Positions 24,402 to 31,943 of a stretch of 64,000 nt of DNA are shown here, piece by piece. Below the pieces are notes generated by a model. It was not told where the DNA came from. It was given only the letters and a program-made list of their open reading frames with translations, and ran no database searches. The position numbers and the translations under genes were made by a program. This DNA comes from UBA4363 sp002393965 (GTDB taxonomy: Bacteria > Bacteroidota > Bacteroidia > Bacteroidales > Paludibacteraceae), in the NCBI GenBank assembly GCA_946542925.1, contig CAMNLA010000043.1, positions 1 through 64,000 on the forward strand. The letters are read 5' to 3'. Positions within the stretch are counted from its first letter, which is position 1, and each line of letters starts with the position of its first letter.

Positions 24402-25178
24402 ATGGCACGGTACTTCATTTACATCTCTTTCAAAGGTACTGCCTACCACGGATGGCAGCGTCAGCCTAATGGTATCTCAGTACAAGAGAAATTGGAGGGC
24501 GCTCTTTCAATATTACTCAACTCGACCATCAGCGTCACCGGAGCAGGACGCACCGATGCTGGAGTTCATGCATCCATGATGGTTGCTCATTTCGATACAA
24601 CGCATAAACTTTCCGACCCATTACACATTATACACCGTCTTAATCGTCTCCTCCCTGCCGACATTGCCATCAAAGGCATTCGTCTCGTAAAAGACGACGC
24701 TCATGCCCGTTTCTCCGCAGAACGTCGAACCTACCAATACTTTCTCAGTACACAAAAAGATCCTTTCGCAGGAGAAACGACCACAATTCTTACAACCGAC
24801 CTTGACTTTGAACTTATGAATCAAGCTGCTCAAGCTTTGCTTCGACACACCGACTTCACATCTTTCTCAAAACTTCATACAGACACCAAGACCAACAATT
24901 GTAACGTAACCCAGGCTCTTTGGACTCGTTCGATTCAAAACCCTGCACTGTGGGTATTCACCATCACAGCCAACCGCTTTCTACGCAATATGGTACGTGC
25001 CATTGTCGGGACTCTCATACGAGTTGGACGTCATCAGATGACACCATCTGAATTTGAAGGTATCATTCTTGCCTGCAACCGTTCCAAAGCTGGGACATCC
25101 GCTCCTCCACAAGGCCTCTTTTTGTCTGACATCATCTATCCTAATGATGTATTTATTATCAACGATCATGAACTCTAA
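24402..25178 (+). CDS. truA: tRNA pseudouridine(38-40) synthase
   Basis: Converts uridines 38-40 of the tRNA anticodon stem-loop to pseudouridine. The 258 residues include the N-terminal ISFKGTAYHGWQRQPNG, the catalytic motif GAGRTDAGVHA (Asp in RTDAG, about residue 52), and SFSKLHTDTKTNNC near the middle. The C-terminal RFLRNMVRAIVGTLIRVG completes the family signature. It is cytosolic. It lies in the same tight run as kdsB and the transporter gene downstream. Confidence 0.97.
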   Translation: MARYFIYISFKGTAYHGWQRQPNGISVQEKLEGALSILLNSTISVTGAGRTDAGVHASMMVAHFDTTHKLSDPLHIIHRLNRLLPADIAIKGIRLVKDDAHARFSAERRTYQYFLSTQKDPFAGETTTILTTDLDFELMNQAAQALLRHTDFTSFSKLHTDTKTNNCNVTQALWTRSIQNPALWVFTITANRFLRNMVRAIVGTLIRVGRHQMTPSEFEGIILACNRSKAGTSAPPQGLFLSDIIYPNDVFIINDHEL

Positions 25179-25184
25179 CCACTT

Positions 25185-26081
25185 ATGTGGCTCACACTTA
25201 CTATTTTCTCTGCCCTTGCTTTAGGCATTTACAACGTTTTGCAAAAGAAATCGCTGGAAGGGAATGCACTTCTTCCTGTATTATTTCTCTCTATTCTATC
25301 CTCCTCCATTCTACTTTTCCCACTGCTATTGCTCTCCCGATTAGATCCGAACACATTGAAAGGCACCTCCCTCTTCGTACCAGAGACAGACCTTACGACC
25401 CATATATTCATCTTTTTGAAAGCAGCCATTGTGCTCGCATCGTGGATATTCGGTTACGCAGGGATGAAACATCTTCCTCTGACCCTTGTTTCACCTGTGA
25501 AAGCGACACAACCTATCTGGACCATTATAGGAGCCATTGTTCTATTTGGCGAGATTCTCTCACCAGCACAATACGGGATACTGGGTTTCACTCTACTTTG
25601 TTTTTATCTCGTTTCACTTGTAGGACAACGAGAGAATCTTTCCTTTACACACAACCGATGGATGCTCTGCATTATCCTTTCCACCCTCATTGGAGCTGTT
25701 TCGGGACTATATGACAAATTCCTAATGCATCGCTTCGATCGCATGACTGTCCTCGTCTGGTTTACATGGTATCAAGCTGTATTAATGTTGTTTGTATGTT
25801 TACTACTGTGGTATCCTCAGCGTCATGAGCAACGTTTCCGATTTCACATTTCCATTGTACTTATCGGGGTTTTCCTCTCTTTATCCGACTTCCTCTACTT
25901 TCAAGCACTCACCTTCCCAGACTCACTCATTGCTGTTGTTTCTCCCATCCGTCAATCCGCTATGCTTATTCCCTTTACTGTCGGCGCATTATTTTACCAT
26001 GAAAAAGGACTAAAACTAAAGATTCCTTGTATGTTCGGCATCTTATTAGGAGTCTGTCTGCTTTTCTTATTCTCCCACTAA
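25185..26081 (+). CDS. DMT-family (EamA) transporter
   Basis: A 298-residue inner-membrane protein with about ten hydrophobic helices in two EamA-like halves, the layout of the drug/metabolite transporter superfamily. The first half contains GYAGMKHLPLTLVSPVKATQPIW, the conserved helix-loop of the fold. The substrate cannot be read from the sequence. It starts 6 bp after truA and is the last plus-strand gene of the his-led run. A weak AT-rich hairpin (ATTCT/AGAAT) lies just downstream near 26105-26122. Confidence 0.85.
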   Translation: MWLTLTIFSALALGIYNVLQKKSLEGNALLPVLFLSILSSSILLFPLLLLSRLDPNTLKGTSLFVPETDLTTHIFIFLKAAIVLASWIFGYAGMKHLPLTLVSPVKATQPIWTIIGAIVLFGEILSPAQYGILGFTLLCFYLVSLVGQRENLSFTHNRWMLCIILSTLIGAVSGLYDKFLMHRFDRMTVLVWFTWYQAVLMLFVCLLLWYPQRHEQRFRFHISIVLIGVFLSLSDFLYFQALTFPDSLIAVVSPIRQSAMLIPFTVGALFYHEKGLKLKIPCMFGILLGVCLLFLFSH

Positions 26082-26129
26082 TTTCAACATCTACAAACAA
26101 TTGGATTCTAAAAAAAGAATTTTGAATAA

Positions 26130-27200
26130 CTATTTCCGGACTTGATTGTTTCGGTTGTAGCGAACTGTACGGGCTTTTCCAGACGCATAAGAAGTTACTT
26201 CTTTACCTTGGTAATCTCCTTGACCATTGTAAATAGAAGTCGTAACGTCGCCGTTTCGTGACCTACATGTATGAAGAATCATCTCCAGTTTTCCTTCTGG
26301 TGTGTAAAGATAGTTGACATCGTCTTCGTCACGTACATCATCCTTCCTGAACGACGATGTTTTCCCAGATGGTACAAATTTTCCTTTTGCTGATACAGAC
26401 GTCTGTGCACGAGGTTTCTGCTCAAAATTATTCTGAGCCTGTTTTACAGCCTTCTCCACTTGTTCGATAAAGACATAATGGGAAGTAACTTTATTCTGCA
26501 ACATGGTACGCAATTTAGGCTCAATATCGTTCCATAATCGGTCATAAGAAACATGTTCTCCCCAGCCACCATCGGAATGCACAAATACCACATCCTGTTT
26601 CCCAAGAAAAATACTCTTTACATCAGGTCTGCGAAGAGAAGAACGTATTCGAGTCCAAGAGTCACCTTTAAAGACATCAACTGGACGAAGCAGATGCCCT
26701 GTACACGAATGCAAATCAATGAACATATTTCGACGTTCTCCGCCAATAATAATCCCATAGAGTAAATGGCCGGATTCAGCAGCTATTACGCGAACGACCT
26801 GTTCGTTCGTAACCTTGGTTAGAGCATCATCAAGCGATGCGACTCCTTCCTTTCGTAGAGAGAGAGCACTCTCTGACATCTGGTCGGGTGAATCCATAGG
26901 AGTAACGGTGTCGGCAACTGCCTGAACTGTCAACCAATTATTAATCCAGGAGACAATCGATTCTGGACCCTGAACTGGGTATTCATAGTTAAGATCAAAA
27001 GTAGAACCGTCAGAACGATGTTTTTTCATCGAGATATGACGAAATACGATCGTATCATCCATTTCACCCGAAACAGAAGTGGAGTCTATGGAACCACGAA
27101 TCTTACTATCGGATTCGTCAGAGATTCCAACGTCACCGTCCTTTCTATCACAGGACACAATAAAGAGACAACAGCACGCAAAAAGAAAAAATCGTTTCAT
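26130..27200 (-). CDS. Lipoprotein, DUF3298-like
   Basis: A 356-residue lipoprotein: MKRFFLFACCCLFIVSC gives lipidated Cys17, followed by a charged spacer. Residues about 60-240 read like the DUF3298/RsiV type (NYEYPVQGPESI at the start; HLLRPVDVFKG and YDRLWNDIEPKL later). The C-terminal 80 residues are basic and end with a short repeat-like region, TPEGKLEMILHT and YNGQGDYQGKEV, reminiscent of MORN/YD-type repeats. Function is unknown, probably periplasmic. It is convergent with the DMT gene and has a minus-strand -7 element at 27211-27218. Confidence 0.6.
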   Translation of the reverse strand: MKRFFLFACCCLFIVSCDRKDGDVGISDESDSKIRGSIDSTSVSGEMDDTIVFRHISMKKHRSDGSTFDLNYEYPVQGPESIVSWINNWLTVQAVADTVTPMDSPDQMSESALSLRKEGVASLDDALTKVTNEQVVRVIAAESGHLLYGIIIGGERRNMFIDLHSCTGHLLRPVDVFKGDSWTRIRSSLRRPDVKSIFLGKQDVVFVHSDGGWGEHVSYDRLWNDIEPKLRTMLQNKVTSHYVFIEQVEKAVKQAQNNFEQKPRAQTSVSAKGKFVPSGKTSSFRKDDVRDEDDVNYLYTPEGKLEMILHTCRSRNGDVTTSIYNGQGDYQGKEVTSYASGKARTVRYNRNNQVRK

Positions 27201-27210
27201 TGATTTGAGT

Positions 27211-27218
27211 CAAAAATA
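27211..27218 (-). promoter_or_regulatory. Promoter -7 element for the DUF3298-like lipoprotein
   Basis: Reads TATTTTTG on the minus strand, an exact TAnnTTTG match 10 bases upstream of the start codon. The resulting leader would be very short and there is no -33 match. Confidence 0.4.
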
Positions 27219-27301
27219 CAGCCCTTTCAACAAATCCCATGTCCAAAAGAATGTTTACGTAAATCTATCCCAACGAAAAAAATCTGTTGAAAATAAACGA
27301 A

Positions 27302-27934
27302 TCAACGGAAGAGAGCGTCAACCTTAGCTCGCTTCGCCCTTTCAGCCTCAATTGCCGGACCTGCCTCGTCAATAATCTTGATGAGAGCATCCAGTTCCTC
27401 CACCGTTCGAAATGTCATCTTTAGACGTCCGGCATTTCGGATCCCGTCCTCGACGTATCGTGCAGTAATAATCTTCACCTTAGGAACATTGTTCTGATCA
27501 ACGGAAAACCACTCATCCAAAGGATTATTATACTTAAAGTAATAGAGACCACCTGTCTGAAAAAAAACGTAAGCATTATAATTAACAGCAAAGTCTTTCT
27601 GATAATTACGGATGGCATTTTCCTTAGCCACCTGACTCCACTCGGCATACTTATTGCGTATCGTTCCGAGATACTCCCGGAAACATTTAAGGTCCTTATA
27701 CTCAACCAATATACCTATTTCTGTAGCCCGATCTCGAGATTCAGACTCTCCCGTGATATAAAGATTGTAGGAAGAACCTTTATCCTCCAAACCGACGGTA
27801 TAAGGAGTACCTCCGAATTCAGACATCTTATACTGCCATCTGAGAGATATCTTGAGCGAATAGAGTCCTTGTGCCTGTATAGTTGAAAAAGAAAGAACAA
27901 ATAAAAAAAGCCCGAAAAAATTGAGATATTTCAT
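27302..27934 (-). CDS. Exported protein of unknown function
   Basis: A 210-residue protein with signal peptide ending near TIQAQ (about residue 21), no lipobox. The mature part has beta patterns at the start, then a charged helical stretch (RNKYAEWSQVAKENAIRNYQ), a Tyr/Phe-rich segment (VFFQTGGLYYFKYN) and a C-terminal helix. I do not recognise it. It is probably periplasmic. A minus-strand -7 element lies about 120 bases upstream. Confidence 0.6.
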   Translation of the reverse strand: MKYLNFFGLFLFVLSFSTIQAQGLYSLKISLRWQYKMSEFGGTPYTVGLEDKGSSYNLYITGESESRDRATEIGILVEYKDLKCFREYLGTIRNKYAEWSQVAKENAIRNYQKDFAVNYNAYVFFQTGGLYYFKYNNPLDEWFSVDQNNVPKVKIITARYVEDGIRNAGRLKMTFRTVEELDALIKIIDEAGPAIEAERAKRAKVDALFR

Positions 27935-28223
27935 AGTTATTAAATAGGTTTATTTTCGATATCCCTTTTTTGCCACAATAAAAATCAAGTAAAATTAAAA
28001 CTACATTTTGGCATATTATATGAGGATAAAATGAGAAAATATATTTATATGCAAATATACTTTTTTTTAGATAATTATGGTGGATTATCTTGATATCAAG
28101 AGTACCAAGAACCGTGCCATAAGAATTACCCCGAATACCCACTCAAAAAAGCTTCTATATAATGAGCACTGGGATTGAAAAAAATAAAAAAGGATTTAAA
28201 TAACAGTTTTTTTTATCTAACTA
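27935..28223. other. AT-rich intergenic region before tRNA-Asp
   Basis: About 290 very AT-rich bases without a gene. It holds a minus-strand -7 element (28052-28059) for the exported protein gene and ends at the -33 box of the tRNA-Asp promoter. I see no further structure. Confidence 0.5.
28052..28059 (-). promoter_or_regulatory. Promoter -7 element TATATTTG (minus strand)
   Basis: CAAATATA on the plus strand reads TATATTTG on the minus strand, about 118 bases upstream of the exported-protein start at 27934. Confidence 0.5.
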
Positions 28224-28253
28224 TTGTATATTTAAAAAATAGATGTACCTTTG
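28224..28253 (+). promoter_or_regulatory. Consensus promoter of tRNA-Asp
   Basis: TTG at 28224-28226, exactly 19 bases, then TACCTTTG at 28246-28253: a full match to the Bacteroidota -33/-7 pattern. It lies 65 bases before the tRNA. Confidence 0.8.
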
Positions 28254-28318
28254 CACCGCTCTTTGAGAAGCGCCTATACTTTTCATAAATAAAGGGAAGA
28301 ATAGGAAGGAGAAATCTT

Positions 28319-28392
28319 GGTGCGGTAGTTCAGCTGGTTAGAATATCGGCCTGTCACGCCGGGGGTCGCGGGTTCGAGTCCCGTCCGCACCG
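28319..28392 (+). tRNA. tRNA-Asp (anticodon GTC)
   Basis: A complete cloverleaf: acceptor GGTGCGG pairs with CCGCACC (28385-28391), discriminator G. The anticodon loop CTGTCAC gives GTC, and the T loop is TTCGAGT. The 3' CCA is not encoded (the sequence continues CAAAAC), unlike tRNA-Pro in this window. A consensus promoter precedes it and a terminator follows. Confidence 0.97.
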
Positions 28393-28404
28393 CAAAACAC
28401 AAAG

Positions 28405-28440
28405 AAAACCGAATTGTATAAACAACAATTCGGTTTTTTT
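28405..28440 (+). terminator. Terminator after tRNA-Asp
   Basis: AAAACCGAATTGT (28405-28417) pairs perfectly with 28425-28437 across a seven-base loop, ending in a run of seven T. Confidence 0.9.
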
Positions 28441-28454
28441 ATTGAAGACCATAG

Positions 28455-28484
28455 TTGGTTGAGAAACTTATTTTTCTACTTTTG
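28455..28484 (+). promoter_or_regulatory. Consensus promoter of the PepSY-like gene
   Basis: TTG at 28455-28457, 19 bases, TACTTTTG at 28477-28484. Exact -33/-7 match, 29 bases before the ATG. Confidence 0.8.
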
Positions 28485-28513
28485 TAGAAAGTAACCTCAA
28501 AAAAACAGAAAAC

Positions 28514-28942
28514 ATGAAGAAACTATTCTTTCTTGCTATGAGTATCCTGCTGGCACAAGGTGTCTTTGCAGACGACGACAAAATCATTGATGCTACAACT
28601 TTGCCTGTTGCAGCTAAAGAATTTATTTCACAGAATTTCGGGCCAGACGTCATCCAATTGGCAAAAGAAGAACGCGGGTTACAGAAAGACATCAACGTAT
28701 ATCTACGTAATGGCGACCGTATCGAATTTGACAAAAAGGGCACATGGAAGGAAGTAAAAAGTAAGAACGGCGTTCCTAAGAACATCATCCCTCTTGACAT
28801 TCAGAATTCTGTAAAAGAACAGTTCAAAACAGCTAAGATTATCGGTATCGAAAAAGTAGACAAAAACCGTATTGAAGTAGATTTGGACAATGGGATAGAA
28901 TTGACGTTTAACAAGAACGGGGATTTGGTTGAAATAGACTGA
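28514..28942 (+). CDS. Periplasmic PepSY-like domain protein
   Basis: A 142-residue exported protein: signal peptide MKKLFFLAMSILLAQGVFA, then a small acidic start and two copies of a PepSY-like (BVU-type) beta-alpha-beta unit. The first has LPVAAKEFISQNFG followed by NVYLRNGDRIEFDKKGTWKEV. The second has IPLDIQNSVKEQFK followed by RIEVDLDNGIELTFNKNGDLVEID. Such proteins are common in Bacteroidales periplasm; their role is not established. It is monocistronic, with a consensus promoter and a strong terminator. Confidence 0.85.
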   Translation: MKKLFFLAMSILLAQGVFADDDKIIDATTLPVAAKEFISQNFGPDVIQLAKEERGLQKDINVYLRNGDRIEFDKKGTWKEVKSKNGVPKNIIPLDIQNSVKEQFKTAKIIGIEKVDKNRIEVDLDNGIELTFNKNGDLVEID

Positions 28943-28966
28943 TTCTATCCTTTCTTAACAGCATAC

Positions 28967-29006
28967 ACAAACGAAGGACAGTCGATATCGACTGTCCTTC
29001 GTTTGT
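28967..29006. terminator. Bidirectional terminator, 40-bp perfect palindrome
   Basis: Positions 28967-28986 are the exact reverse complement of 28987-29006 with no spacer. It lies between the convergent PepSY-like and TPR genes and has T-rich flanks downstream of the plus-strand arm. Confidence 0.85.
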
Positions 29007-29043
29007 ATTATTAAATTAAAAAGGGAACCTAGAGAGAATGGTT

Positions 29044-31257
29044 TCACATTTCGATTCCATGTAAAGAGTCAAGAACAATGGGGAGATCGGAAATATCGAT
29101 ACCGACCTCACTAAGCACAGGAGCATCAAAGCGCAAAGCATCCTCAACTATGGTATAATTACCATCAGCAAGACGTACTGCACTTGAATAGGCTTCAAGA
29201 GCTTTGGTAAGTCGATTTTGGGCCCATAGTATATGTCCGAGCGTAAGGAAGTCCTGCCAAAGAACCCCTTCCATTTCGAGGACTCGTCCCGCAAACTTCT
29301 CAGCGCGAGGGAAGTCGGAAGAACGGAATGCTGTCCAAGCTACCGCTCGACATATTTTTACATCATCAGGAAGAGAATACACAACACGAGCCATGTAATC
29401 CAATGCCTCATTCCAACGTTGCAACTCTATCAAGCAATATCCAATCTGAGTCAGTATAGAGATATTATCAGATTGAAGGGTGTTGAGTTTACGATATGTA
29501 TTCAAAGCCTTTTCCCATTGTCTAAGGATACGGTAGCAACAAGCCTGTTTTTTCAGGGTCCAGCGATTATTTGGATCGAATATCTCTGCTTGCTGATAGA
29601 ACTCTACTGCACCTTCATAATCCTTGAGACGTTGACAACAATAACCTATCTTCTGACATAGATTGGCTCCTGAATTGATAGTTCGATCCATATTACGAAA
29701 CAGGGACGAAGCCACACTCCAAAGTTTTTTTGAAAAGGCATACTCTGCTATCTCAAGACAATCCTCTTGACTCCAACCCACAAGTTGGATAAGTCGAGTT
29801 TTGTGGAAAATCAGAGACGTAGATAAAGGATTAAAGAATGCCGATCGCGCATGAAAAAGGTTATAGAATCGGTAAATATCCTGAATATACGAATTAGAAA
29901 GGCGGTCCATTCGCCGGGAACGACCAAGCACATCATCCTCTGCCAACAGATCCTGTTGTTGTCGTTTTTCAATGGAAAAAGCCTTACGCATCTTCTCACG
30001 CTGAGAAGGATCTACCTGCAAAAAGAAGAGACAGAAAGAATAGCAATCAGAAGAACACATAACACCACTATCAAGCAAGAGCGAAAGGAAATCATCTGAG
30101 GTGGGCGTATCATCTTCTGTAAAAACTTCGCTGATTTCAGAACGACGGGATGAAAAAGGAAGAAACCAGTTGCAAACATCAGAGAAAAAAGGGAACTGTT
30201 TGAGCGTTGAAAACGTAGTAAGATAAACATCGCTACCTTTCATCTGCAATTCAGAAAACCTCTGCAGTTTATCTCCCAATCCACTCTTCTCCAACATCTC
30301 TGTCCACTCTGGGTTCATTTCATTCGGATCGTCGGAGAAAAATTGTTGCGTATCATCCTGTCGAAAATCCTTAGCGAGGCTGGTCATCTGTGGAATTATC
30401 TCATCTTTCATTTCGCGAACAAGTTCTTCCGTCTCGTTCGTGCGTATCATTTGCATAAGAACACGCCGTGCTGCCTTACGGAGCTCCGGAACATCAAATA
30501 GGGCCCGAATACGTAATTCGAGATTTAAGAACCACCCAAGACGGTCGTCATAATGGATAAGAAGAGGTATCAAAGCGACAAGGGCTCGTTGCGCGAGTTC
30601 ATCGTCTGGAATTTCGCAGAAGTCACACAGAAGCACCATCAACCTCTCGTCAAATCGACGAAGAAGATAAAGAGTCAAGGCTGAAATAGCAAGGCATCGA
30701 TCATCAATACGCAATCGTGAATTAAAAACCAAATGTCGCAATTCCTCTGGTTGAAACGAATCTGCCTTCAGCCAGACAAGATTAAAGAGTCTTTTCTGCA
30801 ACTGTTCATGCTCTACAGCGGTGTGTCTAGCCATAGATATATCGAGAAGAGCAGTAAGCGATTCTGCAGAAGCTGTCTGTTCAAGTGATTCTTCAAGAAT
30901 AGCAAGTCTATCAATCCCACCAGCAGCAGAAGTAAGAATTGCTTTCTGTGTATAGACATAATCGTGACTTTCGGTAGATGCTCGTGATTCAGCGAGAATA
31001 TCGGTCATTGTATAGGCTTCAGCCATGATATCCGCATAAATTTTCATACGATCGGGATCTGTTGCTCCCTGTACAAAATAGCGAAGCATCCAATGATAAG
31101 TTTCTGTCATATGAGCAACACGTTCTGCAGATGTAGTATCATTTTGACGAGAAGCCTCATCAGTCAACAAATTGAGCACTATAAGCAATTCGCGACGATG
31201 AAGATGAGAAAAGACTGCATTGGACCACGCCTTATAATCTAAGGAATTGTCAGGCAT
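29044..31257 (-). CDS. Large TPR-repeat protein, unknown function
   Basis: A 737-residue protein without signal peptide or membrane segment. The first 450 residues are alpha-helical and resemble HEAT-like repeats. From about residue 520 are tetratricopeptide repeats, for example NLCQKIGYCCQRLKDYEGAV, DPNNRWTLKKQACCYRILRQ and ISILTQIGYCLIELQRWNEA. It is probably a cytosolic scaffold. It is the third gene of a minus-strand operon, 11 bp after the DUF3256 gene and downstream of tamB, so an envelope-assembly link is possible. I do not know its function. Confidence 0.75.
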   Translation of the reverse strand: MPDNSLDYKAWSNAVFSHLHRRELLIVLNLLTDEASRQNDTTSAERVAHMTETYHWMLRYFVQGATDPDRMKIYADIMAEAYTMTDILAESRASTESHDYVYTQKAILTSAAGGIDRLAILEESLEQTASAESLTALLDISMARHTAVEHEQLQKRLFNLVWLKADSFQPEELRHLVFNSRLRIDDRCLAISALTLYLLRRFDERLMVLLCDFCEIPDDELAQRALVALIPLLIHYDDRLGWFLNLELRIRALFDVPELRKAARRVLMQMIRTNETEELVREMKDEIIPQMTSLAKDFRQDDTQQFFSDDPNEMNPEWTEMLEKSGLGDKLQRFSELQMKGSDVYLTTFSTLKQFPFFSDVCNWFLPFSSRRSEISEVFTEDDTPTSDDFLSLLLDSGVMCSSDCYSFCLFFLQVDPSQREKMRKAFSIEKRQQQDLLAEDDVLGRSRRMDRLSNSYIQDIYRFYNLFHARSAFFNPLSTSLIFHKTRLIQLVGWSQEDCLEIAEYAFSKKLWSVASSLFRNMDRTINSGANLCQKIGYCCQRLKDYEGAVEFYQQAEIFDPNNRWTLKKQACCYRILRQWEKALNTYRKLNTLQSDNISILTQIGYCLIELQRWNEALDYMARVVYSLPDDVKICRAVAWTAFRSSDFPRAEKFAGRVLEMEGVLWQDFLTLGHILWAQNRLTKALEAYSSAVRLADGNYTIVEDALRFDAPVLSEVGIDISDLPIVLDSLHGIEM

Positions 31258-31268
31258 TGTTAAAGACG

Positions 31269-31934
31269 TTATTGTTTTACAAAATGTCCACTACTTTGAT
31301 CCCAAACAAAGGTCATTCGTCGAGTAGCGAGGAAGCCAGCAAGTGTCTTTTTCGATTCTTCGTCTGCCAATTCTTCAGAGAGAAGTTCGACAGATAGAGT
31401 CTGCCCATCCTCCGCAAAGGAATAGGTTATCATAGGGAAGCCAAATCGGGCGAGCAACGTCTGAAGAGACTTTCCTGAACGTGCCACAGCTTCCTGATCC
31501 AGGAACTGTTCAATAGTAAGTTCAGGAATAATGCGAACTTGCAGAAGATTCCAATTAGGATCAAACAACCCAACATGGGAAGAACAAACAGGTCCACAGG
31601 CTGTAAAAATAAGTACATTAAAGCGCACCTGACCGTTGATACGTAGTAGCTTTATTTCCAGTGAAGCACTTTCAGAGTTTTGCACACGCATCCAATCTGT
31701 TTCAGGACGAAGATCAAGAATCCGTGTCCGTCCACGGAGTTGATTTGCTATACCATCACGATCGCCTGCAGTGTAATTATTGATCAGCAGCTGTCGCTGC
31801 TCCTGATTGACAGTCTGGTAATACTCATCTGGAATATTGACAAAGGCAGCAGTTACGTCGCAATTCTGTGCCATGAGATTTCCAAAGAAACCCAACGAAA
31901 CAAGGAATAATTTCAGTATTATCTTCATACTCAT
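31269..31934 (-). CDS. DUF3256 family exported protein
   Basis: A 221-residue protein with a signal peptide ending near NLMAQ (about residue 22). The mature protein begins with the family pattern AAFVNIPDEYYQTVNQEQRQLLINNY. It has a central strand region with FTACGPVCSSHVGLFD, whose two cysteines (CGPVC) resemble a disulfide or redox-type pair. It is a periplasmic protein of unknown function typical of Bacteroidales. It sits 9 bp after tamB, so it probably works with, or is co-regulated with, outer-membrane assembly. The second ATG (31928) is an alternative start. Confidence 0.75.
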   Translation of the reverse strand: MSMKIILKLFLVSLGFFGNLMAQNCDVTAAFVNIPDEYYQTVNQEQRQLLINNYTAGDRDGIANQLRGRTRILDLRPETDWMRVQNSESASLEIKLLRINGQVRFNVLIFTACGPVCSSHVGLFDPNWNLLQVRIIPELTIEQFLDQEAVARSGKSLQTLLARFGFPMITYSFAEDGQTLSVELLSEELADEESKKTLAGFLATRRMTFVWDQSSGHFVKQ

Positions 31935-31943
31935 AGTAAATTA

